Below are positions 33,301 to 42,750 of a stretch of 64,000 bases of DNA, piece by piece (positions within the stretch are counted from its first letter, which is position 1; each line of letters opens with the position of its first letter). The DNA lies in contig NZ_JQNA01000002.1 of NCBI RefSeq assembly GCF_000745015.1, positions 3,534,001-3,598,000 on the forward strand. Direction: 5' to 3'. A model generated the notes under the pieces. That model did not search any database and had not been told where the DNA came from. It saw nothing but the letters and a program-made list of their open reading frames with translations. The translations under genes were made by a program, and so were the position numbers. This DNA comes from Burkholderia sp. 9120 (GTDB taxonomy: Bacteria; Pseudomonadota; Gammaproteobacteria; Burkholderiales; Burkholderiaceae).

Positions 33301-35286
33301 ATGAACAAGTTGACTCGACGTCCGGACATCGACGGACTCCGCGCCGTCGCCATTCTGTCGGTGATGGCATTTCACTTCAATCCACGATGGCTTCCGGGCG
33401 GTTTCGCGGGGGTCGACATTTTCTTCGTGATCTCGGCGTACCTGATCACGGGCATCATCCACGCGAGCCTGCTCGACGGAAATTTCTCGTATCGAGCCTT
33501 CTACGTGAGACGAATCAAGCGCATCTTTCCCGCGTCGATTCTTGTGTTCGGCGTCACCGCGTTTCTCGCAAGCCAACTGAACGGCCTGTTACTGCCGGAC
33601 GCGAAGTACGTGCTGCTGTTCCTGTTTAACTACCATACGAGTAACTACTTCACCCAGAACAGCCAGACCAACTTCTTCCTGCATTACTGGTCGCTGTCTA
33701 TCGAAGAGCAGTTCTATTTCATCTGGCCACTGTTGTTGGGGTTTGCTCTGTGGGCTAACGCACGCCTGTTCGGGCCGAATGCACGCCGAGGTTTACCGCG
33801 CGTGCTGCCACTGGCGATCGCCGTCATCGGGTTCGCGTTAGGCGAGTTTTGGGTTCACGATCCTGTCGCGGCGGGGACGGCCTATTTTTACTCGATGCCG
33901 CGGTTTGGCGAGCTGGCCATCGGCGCGTTCGCCGCACTGTTGCCGCGCTCACCGGGGCCCAGCAGGCTGACCGGCAACCTGCTAAGCGCGGCGGGCGCAC
34001 TTGCGATCGCGCTCGCCTTCGTGCTCCTCAGCGAGAAAGGCTATCCCGGTGTTCGGGCACTCGTGCCGTGCGTCGGTGCCGCGCTGATTCTGTATTGCTG
34101 GAACCCGACCGGCGGCGTTGCAGTGGTGAACCGCGTTCTGGGTAGCCGTCCGCTTGTCCTTATCGGGCTCATTTCCTATTCGCTCTATCTATGGCACTGG
34201 CCAGTGCTGTCGATCATGCGCTTCTGGCTCGGGCAGAACGCGCTGCCCGCGTCGTACATGGCCATCGCGCTCGCGTTGATTTTCCTGCTGTCGATCGGGA
34301 CTTACCGCTTTATCGAGCAGCCATTCATCCGTTCGAAACCGGGCTTCAAGGTCGTATTTCCCGCGTTTGTGAGTACGACGCTCGCGGGAGTCGTAGTGAT
34401 CCTGATGATGACGGGCGTCGAAAACTACAACATTCCTCCCATGCTCGGAGGGGAGTTTACCAACGTCACAATCGACGGGCAGAACACCCATCTGACGAGC
34501 GGCTGGATAGACCCATGCTTTGACAAGACGTTTCGTGGAGCGACGAAAGACCTGATCGACAAGACCTGTGCGATCGGTGCCGCGAAGCCACCGTCGATCC
34601 TGCTGGTCGGCGATTCACACGGCGCGGCGATCGGCGCGTTCATGGACCGGCTGGGCCGGCGCGAAGGCTTCGCGTTGACGTCGTACGAAGTGGGCGCCTG
34701 TCAGATTGCCGAATGGGGGCTCGCGGCGCGAGCGCCCGGAGTGGTCCGAACGCCGGAACGCATCCAGAACTGCGAGGACATGCTGGCCTACATCAAGGCC
34801 AATCACCAGAAATACCAGGCGATCTTCGTCGTCAATGCGTTCAATCTGTTCGCGGGCGACTACAACGTGTTCTCGCATGCGCCGGAAGCGGCACCGGGCG
34901 TTCGCATCGACATCCTGCGGGAGATTGCGAAGACGACGCCGATCTATTTCTTTTATGACAGTCCGGTTATCGACCGCTCGATTCAATACTCGCCGTTCTT
35001 CGCATGGCTAAACGTCCCGACTGGCGGGTATCCCGTGAAAGACGGCGATCAGGGCAACCCGCTTATCGCGCGCGCCGTGGCGTCGATTCCGGGCGCGCAC
35101 TGGGTCGATCTGGGCGATAGCTACCGTGCACTTACGAAGGATCACTTCGTCTACAAGGGCTACCCGGTGTATGTGGACAGCAATCATCTGAACGGCTATG
35201 GCTCGCGCTCGCTCGCCGACATCTTTATGCAGAGCGACGGCGCCTGTTTCATCTGCCGTGTTCTTTCGGCGCAGGCGTCCCGTTGA
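33301..35286 (+). CDS. Membrane acyltransferase 3 with C-terminal SGNH domain (OafA-like)
   Basis: The 661-residue protein has an N-terminal AT3 domain of about ten helices (RPDIDGLRAVAILSVMAFHF, FFLHYWSLSIEEQFYFIWP) and, after about residue 380, a periplasmic SGNH domain with GDSHGAAIG and the late DSNHLNGYGS (Ser and Asp-His). OafA-type enzymes O-acetylate surface polysaccharides. The stop overlaps the next start, an odd coupling for an ABC transporter operon. The 5' spacer from 33163 carries no gene. Confidence 0.92.
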   Translation: MNKLTRRPDIDGLRAVAILSVMAFHFNPRWLPGGFAGVDIFFVISAYLITGIIHASLLDGNFSYRAFYVRRIKRIFPASILVFGVTAFLASQLNGLLLPDAKYVLLFLFNYHTSNYFTQNSQTNFFLHYWSLSIEEQFYFIWPLLLGFALWANARLFGPNARRGLPRVLPLAIAVIGFALGEFWVHDPVAAGTAYFYSMPRFGELAIGAFAALLPRSPGPSRLTGNLLSAAGALAIALAFVLLSEKGYPGVRALVPCVGAALILYCWNPTGGVAVVNRVLGSRPLVLIGLISYSLYLWHWPVLSIMRFWLGQNALPASYMAIALALIFLLSIGTYRFIEQPFIRSKPGFKVVFPAFVSTTLAGVVVILMMTGVENYNIPPMLGGEFTNVTIDGQNTHLTSGWIDPCFDKTFRGATKDLIDKTCAIGAAKPPSILLVGDSHGAAIGAFMDRLGRREGFALTSYEVGACQIAEWGLAARAPGVVRTPERIQNCEDMLAYIKANHQKYQAIFVVNAFNLFAGDYNVFSHAPEAAPGVRIDILREIAKTTPIYFFYDSPVIDRSIQYSPFFAWLNVPTGGYPVKDGDQGNPLIARAVASIPGAHWVDLGDSYRALTKDHFVYKGYPVYVDSNHLNGYGSRSLADIFMQSDGACFICRVLSAQASR

Positions 35287-36311
35287 CGCCGGCGCGCTGG
35301 ATATCACCGCGGGTAGACCGGTGTTTCCTCAAACGGGTATGCGCGACGCTCGGTGCGTCGCTGGTCATGGCGGCTGCCGGTCTGCACGGCGCTGCCGCCC
35401 ACGCCGACGAGATCTCGGTGACGCAGTGGGGCAGCAGCCTCTACGGGCTGCCGTACGCCGCGGCGATGGATAAGGGACTCTTCAGGAAAGCGGGCGTCGA
35501 TATCACCGGCATTCTCACGTCGGGCGGCGGCGGCACGACGGCGCGCAATATTCTCGCGAGCAAGATGCCGTATGGCGAAGTCGCCGTGGCCGCGGCGCTC
35601 GCCGCGCAGCGTCAGCGGCACGACCTGGTGATCGTCAACGTCGGCACGCGCAGCGTCGCGGAAGCGTCGATGGTGACGATGCCGAACTCGACCGTTCACA
35701 GCGTCGCCGATCTGACCGGCAAGAAAGTCGCGATCACGTCGCCGCGCGGCGTGTCCGAAATGCTGCTGCTGATGGTCCTGAAGGCGAAGGGTGTCGACGC
35801 GGGCAAGGTGCAACGGGTCGCGTCCGGCGGCTACGTGAACGGGCTGACGATGCTCGAGCAGGGCGCGGTCTCGGGTGCCGTGCTGATCGAGCCGCTGTCG
35901 ATCATCCGCCAGGACAGGTATCGCACCTTCTACCGCGCCGGCGATGTTCTGCAACCAATGACCACCTCGGTCGGCATCACCACGCGCGAATTCGCGAAGA
36001 GCCATCCTGACGAACTGCGCGCGATCATCGCGGGGCGACGCGCGGGTGTCGATGCGGTGTATGCCGATCCGGCCGGCGCGGCGAAGCTGCTGGAAACGAG
36101 TTTCAGGCTCACGCCTGACGTCGCGCGCGAAGCGGTCGACAACATGGTCAAGTCGCACATGTGGAGCACCGGCGAATTCGATCGCACCGAGCTCGACCGG
36201 ATGACGGACGGCCTGAAGCTGATCGGCGAACTGGATGGCGACGTGGACTGGTCGAAGCTCGTCGACACGAGCTTCCTGCCCGCCGACCTCAAAGCGAGGA
36301 GCAAGCTATGA
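35283..36311 (+). CDS. NMT1/SsuA-type ABC transporter periplasmic binding protein
   Basis: The 342-residue type II binding protein has a signal segment about 18-40 (RVCATLGASLVMAAA, cleavage near AHADE), then the NMT1-like core (WGSSLYGLPYAAAMDKGLFRKAGVD, GKKVAITSPRG). The TTG at 35283 overlaps the acyltransferase stop; no in-frame ATG or GTG lies closer that keeps the signal peptide. The family carries sulfonates, nitrate, thiamine precursors or small aromatics; the nadC paralogue downstream hints at a pyridine compound (inference). Confidence 0.88.
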   Translation: MTPARWISPRVDRCFLKRVCATLGASLVMAAAGLHGAAAHADEISVTQWGSSLYGLPYAAAMDKGLFRKAGVDITGILTSGGGGTTARNILASKMPYGEVAVAAALAAQRQRHDLVIVNVGTRSVAEASMVTMPNSTVHSVADLTGKKVAITSPRGVSEMLLLMVLKAKGVDAGKVQRVASGGYVNGLTMLEQGAVSGAVLIEPLSIIRQDRYRTFYRAGDVLQPMTTSVGITTREFAKSHPDELRAIIAGRRAGVDAVYADPAGAAKLLETSFRLTPDVAREAVDNMVKSHMWSTGEFDRTELDRMTDGLKLIGELDGDVDWSKLVDTSFLPADLKARSKL

Positions 36312-37180
36312 ATGCGCTGAATGCGACGCCCGCATTGCAGATCGTCGAGACATCGACGTTGCGGGTGGCCGCGCCGAAAGGGGCGCACGTCGAACTGGCC
36401 GGCGTCACGCGCTATTTCAGCAAGAGCGGTTCAAAAGAGCTGTTTCACGCATTGGGGCCGATCGATCTCACGCTGACCAGGGGCGAGTTCTTTTCGGTGG
36501 TCGGACCGTCGGGCTGCGGCAAATCCACTTTAGTCGATGCGCTCGCCGGCCTCGTCAAGCCGAGTTCCGGCACCGTCACGTTCGAGGGCCTGCCGGTGAA
36601 GGGCGTGCCTGACGGCGTGGGCGTCGTATTCCAGGAAGACGCGTCGTTTCCGTGGCTGACGGTGCGCGACAACATATCGTTCGGGCTGCGCATGGCGGGC
36701 GTGGACGCGGCGGAGATCCGGCGCCGGGTCGACTACGCGCTCGGCTTCATGGGCTTGAAAGATTTCGCGGGGGTGTATCCGGCGCATTTGTCGGGCGGCA
36801 TGCGGCAACGCGTGTGCATCGCGCGCACGCTGGTGCTCCAGCCGCGCCTGATCCTGCTCGACGAACCGTTCGGCGCGCTCGACCAGCAGACGCGTCTCCT
36901 GATGGGCGACGAACTGCTGCGCCTGTGGCGCGAAACCTCCGCGACGGTGCTGCTGATCACCCACGCGCTCGACGAGGCCGCAATGCTTTCGGACCGAATC
37001 GGCGTCATGTCGGCGCGGCGGGGTCCGTTTATCGATATGGTCGAGACCGGCTGGGCGCGCTCGCGCGACAGCCGTGTCGTCTCGACGCCGCGCTTCGGCG
37101 AAATCAATGCGCGTCTGTGGGAGAGGCTGCGGGCGGAATCGTTGAAGGTCATGGGCGCGCGCGAGGCACGCGAGTTTTAG
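36308..37180 (+). CDS. ABC transporter ATP-binding protein (SsuB/TauB type)
   Basis: The 290-residue ATPase has Walker A GPSGCGKST, Q-loop VFQEDASFPW, signature LSGGMRQRV and Walker B LILLDEPFGALD. The ATG at 36308 overlaps the binding-protein stop. It powers import through the two permeases that follow. Confidence 0.95.
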   Translation: MNALNATPALQIVETSTLRVAAPKGAHVELAGVTRYFSKSGSKELFHALGPIDLTLTRGEFFSVVGPSGCGKSTLVDALAGLVKPSSGTVTFEGLPVKGVPDGVGVVFQEDASFPWLTVRDNISFGLRMAGVDAAEIRRRVDYALGFMGLKDFAGVYPAHLSGGMRQRVCIARTLVLQPRLILLDEPFGALDQQTRLLMGDELLRLWRETSATVLLITHALDEAAMLSDRIGVMSARRGPFIDMVETGWARSRDSRVVSTPRFGEINARLWERLRAESLKVMGAREAREF

Positions 37181-37198
37181 CGGACGCGGGAGTTCGAA

Positions 37199-37948
37199 GT
37201 GAAAACCGAAAGTGTCGTACGGACCGTCGTCGTGGCAGCATTCTTCGCGCTCGTCGAACTGTTGTGCCGCACCGGCGTGATTTCCGCGGCGGTGCTGGTG
37301 CCGCCTTCCGCGATGGTGACGCACGGCATCGACATGCTGCGCGGCGGCAAGTTCGACCACGATATCGTCACGAGCCTGCTCGACATCGTTGCCGCATCGG
37401 TCGTGTCGGTGCTGCTTGGCTTCGTGTTCGGGCTCGTCCTGCACGCGCTGCCGTCGGTGCGGCGCCCGCTCGAGCCGCTGCTGTCGGCCTATTACGCGGT
37501 GCCGACCTTCATCTTCTATCCGGTCTTCATCGTGCTGCTCGGCGTCGGCTCGCTGCCGATCATCGCGGTCGCCGTGATGCTCGCCGTCGTCACGATGATT
37601 ACGGCGACGCTCAACGGGCTCGACCGCATTCCGCGCGCGCTGCATGAGGGCGCCCAGGTGATGCGGCTGTCGCCGTGGCGCTCGGCGCTGCACGTCAAGC
37701 TGCCCGCGACGCTGCCGTACCTGTTCACCGGCGTCAAGCTGTCGGTCGCGTATGCGTTCATCGGCGTGATCGCGTCGGAGTTCATCCTGTCCGGATCGGG
37801 CATCGGCTACGCGATCGGTTATGCGTACAACAACTTCCAGAACGACGACATGTACTCGCTGATGCTGTTCGTTCTGCTGCTCGTCACGCTGGTCAACTTC
37901 GTGCTGAACCGGATCGATCACCGGTTCCAGGCGCGCCGGCAGCGATGA
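37199..37948 (+). CDS. ABC transporter permease 1 (SsuC/TauC type)
   Basis: The 249-residue inner-membrane protein has about six helices and the ATPase-contact EAA loop HEGAQVMRLSPWRSALHVKLP. A GTG start at 37199 gives MKTESVV. Two unlike permeases in one operon suggest a heterodimeric channel. Confidence 0.92.
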   Translation: MKTESVVRTVVVAAFFALVELLCRTGVISAAVLVPPSAMVTHGIDMLRGGKFDHDIVTSLLDIVAASVVSVLLGFVFGLVLHALPSVRRPLEPLLSAYYAVPTFIFYPVFIVLLGVGSLPIIAVAVMLAVVTMITATLNGLDRIPRALHEGAQVMRLSPWRSALHVKLPATLPYLFTGVKLSVAYAFIGVIASEFILSGSGIGYAIGYAYNNFQNDDMYSLMLFVLLLVTLVNFVLNRIDHRFQARRQR

Positions 37949-37986
37949 CCCTGTCGACCACCGCGTGAGCTTTGGGAGCACCCGTC

Positions 37987-38718
37987 ATGAAGCGTTTCAC
38001 CGATTCGCTGCTGGTCGCCGTAGCGATCGTCGCGTGCTGGCAGTGTCTGCACTGGGCGGTCGGCGACAGCGCGATGGGTTCGCCGTGGAGCACCGTGCAG
38101 GCGCTGACCGGCATGCTCGGCACGGCAGCGTTCTGGGGCAATGTCGGCGAGACTGCACGCGCGCTCGCATACGCGCTGGTCATCGCGCTAGCAGGTGGCG
38201 TCGCGCTCGGCGTGCTGCTTGGCGTGAACCGTCTGTCGGGCCTCGTCGTCGAACCGATCCTGCTGAACCTGTATTCGCTGCCCAAGGTGACGCTGTATCC
38301 GCTGGTGCTACTGGTGTTCGGGCTCGGTCTGTCGGCGAAGGTTGCCTTCGGCGTGATGCACGGCCTGATCCCGATCCTGATGTTCACGATGAACGCGATC
38401 CGCCAGATGCGGCCGGCGTACCTGCGCGCGTCGAAGACGATGCGGCTGTCGCCGTGGCGCACGGTTGTCCACGTCGTGCTGCCGGCAATCTTCCCGGAGG
38501 TCGTCGCGGGCCTGCGGCTCGGTTTTTCGCTGACGTTGCTCGGCGTGCTGATCGGCGAGATGTTCGCGTCGCAACGCGGCCTCGGCTATCTGCTGACGAG
38601 CGCGATGAATCTCGGCGATATCCGCACGATCATGGCCGTCGCGCTGTTTCTGACCGTGTTCGCGCTGTTGTGCAACGGTCTGCTGACGATGGCCGACCGG
38701 CGCCTGAGGCATCGCTGA
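37987..38718 (+). CDS. ABC transporter permease 2 (SsuC/TauC type)
   Basis: This 243-residue partner of permease 1 has six predicted helices and the EAA loop RASKTMRLSPWRTVVHVVLP. The ATG at 37987 is preferred to the in-frame TTG 15 bases upstream. Confidence 0.92.
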   Translation: MKRFTDSLLVAVAIVACWQCLHWAVGDSAMGSPWSTVQALTGMLGTAAFWGNVGETARALAYALVIALAGGVALGVLLGVNRLSGLVVEPILLNLYSLPKVTLYPLVLLVFGLGLSAKVAFGVMHGLIPILMFTMNAIRQMRPAYLRASKTMRLSPWRTVVHVVLPAIFPEVVAGLRLGFSLTLLGVLIGEMFASQRGLGYLLTSAMNLGDIRTIMAVALFLTVFALLCNGLLTMADRRLRHR

Positions 38719-38766
38719 GCGGCTTTGCCCGATTGAATTCACCCCGTTAAAAAAGGTAAGGACACC

Positions 38767-39603
38767 ATGTACGACGTATTCCAGACGGACCGCCTGATCG
38801 ACCTGTGGTTGACCGAGGACATTGGCTGCTGCGACCTCACCGCGCAGTTGATGATCGACGCGCACGAGACCGGCGCGTTCTACATGAATGCACGCGAGCC
38901 ACTGATCGTCGCCGGTATCGATGTCGCCGCGCGCGTGTTCCGGCGCTACGACCCAACGCTCGATATTGTTGTGCGCGTGAAGGACGGCGACAAGGTCGGG
39001 CCGGGCGCGGTGCTACTCGACGTGCGCGGCGTCGCGCGCAGCATACTGACCGTCGAGCGCACGGCGCTGAACATCGTGCAGCGGCTCTCGGGCATCGCCA
39101 ATCTGACCGCGCAGTATGTGGCCGCCGTTGCCGGCACGCGGGCGCGCCTGATCGATACGCGCAAGACCACGCCGGGCCTGCGGATGCTCGAAAAACACGC
39201 GGTGACGTGCGGCGGCGGATTGAATCACCGGCTCGGTCTCGACAACGGCGTGATGATCAAGGACAACCATATCGCCGTGTGCGGCGGCATTGCCAAGGCC
39301 GTCCAGCGCGCGCGCCGGCAACTGCCGGTGCTGACCAAGCTCGAAGTGGAGTGCGATCGTATCGAGCAGGTCGACGACGCGCTCGAAGCGGGCGTCGACG
39401 TCATCATGCTCGACAACATGTCGGTCGAAGACATGACGCGCGCGGTCGAGCGGGTCGGTGGCCGCGTGCAGCTCGAAGCGTCGGGCGGCATCAGCCTCGC
39501 GACCATCGGCGCGATTGCGAAGACCGGCGTCGACTTCATCTCCACCAGCAAGATCTGCCAGGCGGCGGCGTGCGTCGACATTGGTCTGGATGAGGCGGCG
39601 TAG
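38767..39603 (+). CDS. nadC: Nicotinate-nucleotide pyrophosphorylase (NadC/ModD family paralogue)
   Basis: The 278-residue quinolinate phosphoribosyltransferase converts quinolinate and PRPP to nicotinate mononucleotide. Family motifs are ERTALNIVQRLSGIA, DTRKTTPGLRMLEKHAV, CGGGLNHRLGLDNGVMIKDNHI and the late LEASGGISLATIGAIA. It is the last gene behind an ABC importer, 48 bases after permease 2, with no nadA or nadB beside it. It may therefore be a second copy serving salvage of an imported pyridine acid, or a ModD-like member. A CCGCC/GGCGG hairpin follows the stop. Confidence 0.88.
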   Translation: MYDVFQTDRLIDLWLTEDIGCCDLTAQLMIDAHETGAFYMNAREPLIVAGIDVAARVFRRYDPTLDIVVRVKDGDKVGPGAVLLDVRGVARSILTVERTALNIVQRLSGIANLTAQYVAAVAGTRARLIDTRKTTPGLRMLEKHAVTCGGGLNHRLGLDNGVMIKDNHIAVCGGIAKAVQRARRQLPVLTKLEVECDRIEQVDDALEAGVDVIMLDNMSVEDMTRAVERVGGRVQLEASGGISLATIGAIAKTGVDFISTSKICQAAACVDIGLDEAA

Positions 39604-39620
39604 CCGCCATCACGGCGGGC

Positions 39621-39659
39621 GTATTCTTCGTGGTGGGGCCGAGCGGGGCCGGCAAGGAC
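39621..39659 (+). pseudogene. Fragment resembling the phnN P-loop
   Basis: One frame reads VFFVVGPSGAGKD, the start of PhnN (compare YVMGPSGAGKD in the full gene at 13870). No other kinase sequence follows; the IclR gene ends 10 bases away on the other strand. It looks like a 13-codon scar of a second phnN or of a recombination event. Confidence 0.45.
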
Positions 39660-39668
39660 CCGGCGTTA

Positions 39669-40493
39669 TCACCCGCGCCGCGCCACCATCTCCGACACGG
39701 TCTGCGCAGCCTGCTGCAGCGGCTCCAGAAACGCCTTCACCATTTGCTTCGCCGAATTGCGCTGGGCGTTGCCGCTGATGTTCATCGCCGCGATCACACG
39801 CCCCTGGCGGTTGCGAATCGGCGCGGACAGTGAAATCAGTCCGCCTTCCAGTTCCTGATCGACGATTGCCCACCCCTGGCGGCGCACCTGCGCGATCAGT
39901 TTCTTCAGCTCTTCCTTGTCGGTGACCGTGCGCGGCGTGTGTGCGTAGAGCGGCGCGGAGCTCAGCGTCGCTTCAAGTGCGTCGTCGTCGAGCGCGGCCA
40001 GCAGCACGCGGCCCATCGACGTGCAATACGCCGGCAAGCGGCTGCCGATCGACAGGTTGATCGTCATGATCTTGTGCGTCGGCACACGCAGAACATAGAC
40101 GATCTCGGTGCGATCGAGCACGGCCGCCGAGCAGCTTTCGTGCACTTGCGCGGACAGGCCTTCCATGACCGGCTCGGCCAGATTCCAGAACGGCATCGAG
40201 GTCAGATACGCGAAGCCGAGGTCGAGGATCTTCGGCGTGAGGCGGAACAGGCGGCCTTCGGCTTCCACGTAGCCGAGCGTCTGCAGGGTCAGCAGAATCC
40301 GCCGCGCGCCGGCGCGCGTCAGGCCGGTGGCGGTGGCGACGTCGGTGAGCGTCTGTTCCGGGCGCGTGGCGTTGAACGCGCGAATCACCGCGAGCCCCCG
40401 GGCGAACGACTGCACATACGAGTCGCCCGGTTTGTCCGGGGCCGGATCGGCGCTGGCAGGAACGGCGGAAGACGGCGGCAGGGCTTGGCTCAT
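39669..40493 (-). CDS. IclR-family transcriptional regulator
   Basis: The 274-residue protein from the ATG at 40491-40493 (MSQALPPS) has a disordered N-terminus, a winged helix at about 30-90 (YVQSFARGLAVIRAF, LTDVATATGLTRAGARRILLTL) and an IclR effector domain with NLSIGSRLPAYCTSMGRVLLA. It resembles PcaR/PobR-type activators. It is divergent from the erythronate operon and about 4.4 kb from pcaF, and could regulate either. Confidence 0.92.
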   Translation of the reverse strand: MSQALPPSSAVPASADPAPDKPGDSYVQSFARGLAVIRAFNATRPEQTLTDVATATGLTRAGARRILLTLQTLGYVEAEGRLFRLTPKILDLGFAYLTSMPFWNLAEPVMEGLSAQVHESCSAAVLDRTEIVYVLRVPTHKIMTINLSIGSRLPAYCTSMGRVLLAALDDDALEATLSSAPLYAHTPRTVTDKEELKKLIAQVRRQGWAIVDQELEGGLISLSAPIRNRQGRVIAAMNISGNAQRNSAKQMVKAFLEPLQQAAQTVSEMVARRG

Positions 40494-40742
40494 GGACCTT
40501 GAAGGATGCGTTCGGGAAAGCGCGGGCGGCGCACCGCGCAAAGCCGTGACGATAGCTTAAGCCTTCTGTTTCGCCAACTTCGCGCTGGTTTCGAGCAAAA
40601 ATCCCAGGGTTAGCGTGGATGCTCCCGGCAGACGGACTTTGTATGATGAGCCGACGACTTGATCCATCGGGGTATCGATGTTCGACAGGATCTTCCCCGG
40701 CAATCCACCCGCCGCGAGCGAAGTCAGCCCGGAGTCCCCGCC

Positions 40743-42068
40743 ATGACCGCCACTTCACGCCGCGCGCTGCTCGGCTGCATCGCCGACGACTTCACCGGCG
40801 CCACCGATCTTGCCAACATGCTGGTGCGCGGCGGCATGCGCACCGTGCAGAGCATCGGCGTGCCGACGGCGGCTGAATCAGCCGACACTTTCGCGGCCGA
40901 TGCGCTGGTGGTCGCACTGAAATCGCGCACGATTCCCGCCGCCGACGCGGTCGCGCAATCGCTTGCCGCGCTCGACTGGTTGCGCGCGCAAGGATGCCGC
41001 CAGTTTCTTTTCAAATACTGCTCGACCTTCGATTCGACCGATGCCGGCAATATCGGTCGGGTCACGGACGCGTTGCTGGACGCGTTGTCCGCCCAAGGCG
41101 GCGCGGGCGCATTGACGATCGCCTGTCCGGCGTTTCCCGAGAACGGCCGGACGATCTTTCGCGGCCATCTGTTTGTGGGCGATACGTTGCTGAACGCGTC
41201 GGGCATGGAAAACCATCCGCTCACGCCGATGCGTGACGCCAACCTGGTCAATGTGCTGCAACGGCAGACCCGCTCGCAAGTCGGTCTGGTGCGTTACGAC
41301 ACCGTGGCCGAAGGCGTGTCGGCCGTGCGCGAGGCGTTCGACGCGTTGCGCGGGCAGGGCGTGCGAATGGCGATCGCCGATGCGCTGTCCGACGCCGACC
41401 TCTACACGCTCGGCGCCGCGTGCGCCGAGTTCCCGCTGATTACGGGTGGCTCGGGCATCGCGCTGGGCTTGCCGGGCAATTTCCGCGAGGCGGGGCTGCT
41501 CGCCGATCACGCCGACGCTGCTGAGTTGCCGCGTGTGGAAGGCTTGTCGGCGGTGCTGGCCGGCAGCGCGTCGAAGGCAACCAACGCCCAGGTGGCGGCA
41601 TGGCGCGAGACACGGCCCGCGTATCGCATCGATCCGCTCGCGGTGGCGCGCGGCGAGGCGGTGGTCGAGCAGGCGCTGGCGTTTGCCCAGCCCTACCTCG
41701 AACGCGCCGAGCCGGTGCTGATCTACGCCACCGCCACGCCCGACGAAGTCAACGCGGTGCAGCGCGAACTCGGCGTCAATCAGGCGGGGCATCTGGTCGA
41801 GGCCACACTGGCCGCGATCGCGCGCGGCTTGCGCGAGCGTGGCGTGCGCAGGTTCGTGGTGGCAGGCGGCGAGACATCGGGCGCGGTGGTGCAGGCGCTC
41901 GACGTGCGCACGCTGCGCATCGGCGCGCAAATCGATCCGGGCGTGCCGGCCACCGTCGCGACGGCGACCGATTCCGAACCGCTCGCGCTCGCGCTGAAAT
42001 CCGGCAACTTCGGCTCGACCGATTTCTTTGCCAAAGCGTTGCGTCATCTCGACGGAGCCGTGTCGTGA
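40743..42068 (+). CDS. otnK: 3-oxo-tetronate 4-kinase OtnK
   Basis: The 441-residue DUF1537 four-carbon acid sugar kinase phosphorylates 3-oxo-tetronate with ATP. The N-terminus GCIADDFTGATDLANMLVRGG and the FKYCSTFDST and ACPAFPENGRTI stretches are diagnostic; the C-terminal nucleotide domain has VAGGETSGAVVQAL. It starts at the ATG at 40743 and overlaps otnC by 4 bases. Confidence 0.93.
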   Translation: MTATSRRALLGCIADDFTGATDLANMLVRGGMRTVQSIGVPTAAESADTFAADALVVALKSRTIPAADAVAQSLAALDWLRAQGCRQFLFKYCSTFDSTDAGNIGRVTDALLDALSAQGGAGALTIACPAFPENGRTIFRGHLFVGDTLLNASGMENHPLTPMRDANLVNVLQRQTRSQVGLVRYDTVAEGVSAVREAFDALRGQGVRMAIADALSDADLYTLGAACAEFPLITGGSGIALGLPGNFREAGLLADHADAAELPRVEGLSAVLAGSASKATNAQVAAWRETRPAYRIDPLAVARGEAVVEQALAFAQPYLERAEPVLIYATATPDEVNAVQRELGVNQAGHLVEATLAAIARGLRERGVRRFVVAGGETSGAVVQALDVRTLRIGAQIDPGVPATVATATDSEPLALALKSGNFGSTDFFAKALRHLDGAVS

Positions 42069-42727
42069 CCGGCAAGCCCGCTCTGCTCATCACGAACGAA
42101 GCCCGCGTGCGCGAGGAAATTTGCGCGACCGGCGCGAGTCTGTACCAGCGCGGCTACACGGTCGGTACGGCCGGCAACATCAGCGCGCGACTCGACGACG
42201 GCTGGCTGATTACGCCGACCGACGCCTGTCTCGGCCGGCTCGATCCGGCCGACATCGCCAAAGTTGATCTGGACGGTCACGCGGTGTCGGGCGGCCCGCC
42301 GTCGAAGACCCTGGCGCTGCATCGCGGCATCTATGCCCGCAACAGCGCGGCGCGCGGCATCGTCCATACGCATTCGACGCATCTGGTCGCGTTGACGCTG
42401 GCGGGCGTCTGGAGCGAGGCCGACGTGCTGCCGCCGATCACGCCGTACTACGTGATGAAAGTGGGCCACGTGCCGCTGATACGCTACCGTCGGCCGGGCG
42501 ATCCGCAGGTGGCGGAGCAGATCGCCGCGTTGGCCGATCGGGTTCGCGCGGTGCTGCTCGAACGGCTCGGTCCGGTGGTGTGGGAGCGCTCCGTCGCGCA
42601 GGCCGCGTACGCGCTTGAAGAACTCGAAGAGACCGCGCGCCTGTGGTTGATGACGAATCCGCGGCCGGCGCCGCTGAGCGAAACCGCGCTCGACGAGTTG
42701 CGCGCCGTGTTCGGGGCGCGCTGGTAG
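42065..42727 (+). CDS. otnC: 3-oxo-tetronate 4-phosphate decarboxylase OtnC (class II aldolase family)
   Basis: The 220-residue enzyme converts 3-oxo-tetronate 4-phosphate to DHAP and CO2. The class II aldolase/adducin fold shows TVGTAGNISARLDDG, the glutamate/serine region near SKTLALHRGIY and the zinc ligands in VHTHSTHLVAL. A GTG at 42065 overlaps the otnK stop. Confidence 0.9.
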   Translation: MTGKPALLITNEARVREEICATGASLYQRGYTVGTAGNISARLDDGWLITPTDACLGRLDPADIAKVDLDGHAVSGGPPSKTLALHRGIYARNSAARGIVHTHSTHLVALTLAGVWSEADVLPPITPYYVMKVGHVPLIRYRRPGDPQVAEQIAALADRVRAVLLERLGPVVWERSVAQAAYALEELEETARLWLMTNPRPAPLSETALDELRAVFGARW

Positions 42728-42750
42728 TGGAAGGTGGCTCCAGCCTTAAC

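Noticed and set aside
36530..37981. 483-codon minus-strand open frame opposite the ABC transporter genes
   Set aside because: Gln/Arg/His-rich shadow of the ATPase and permease genes, whose motifs are complete.
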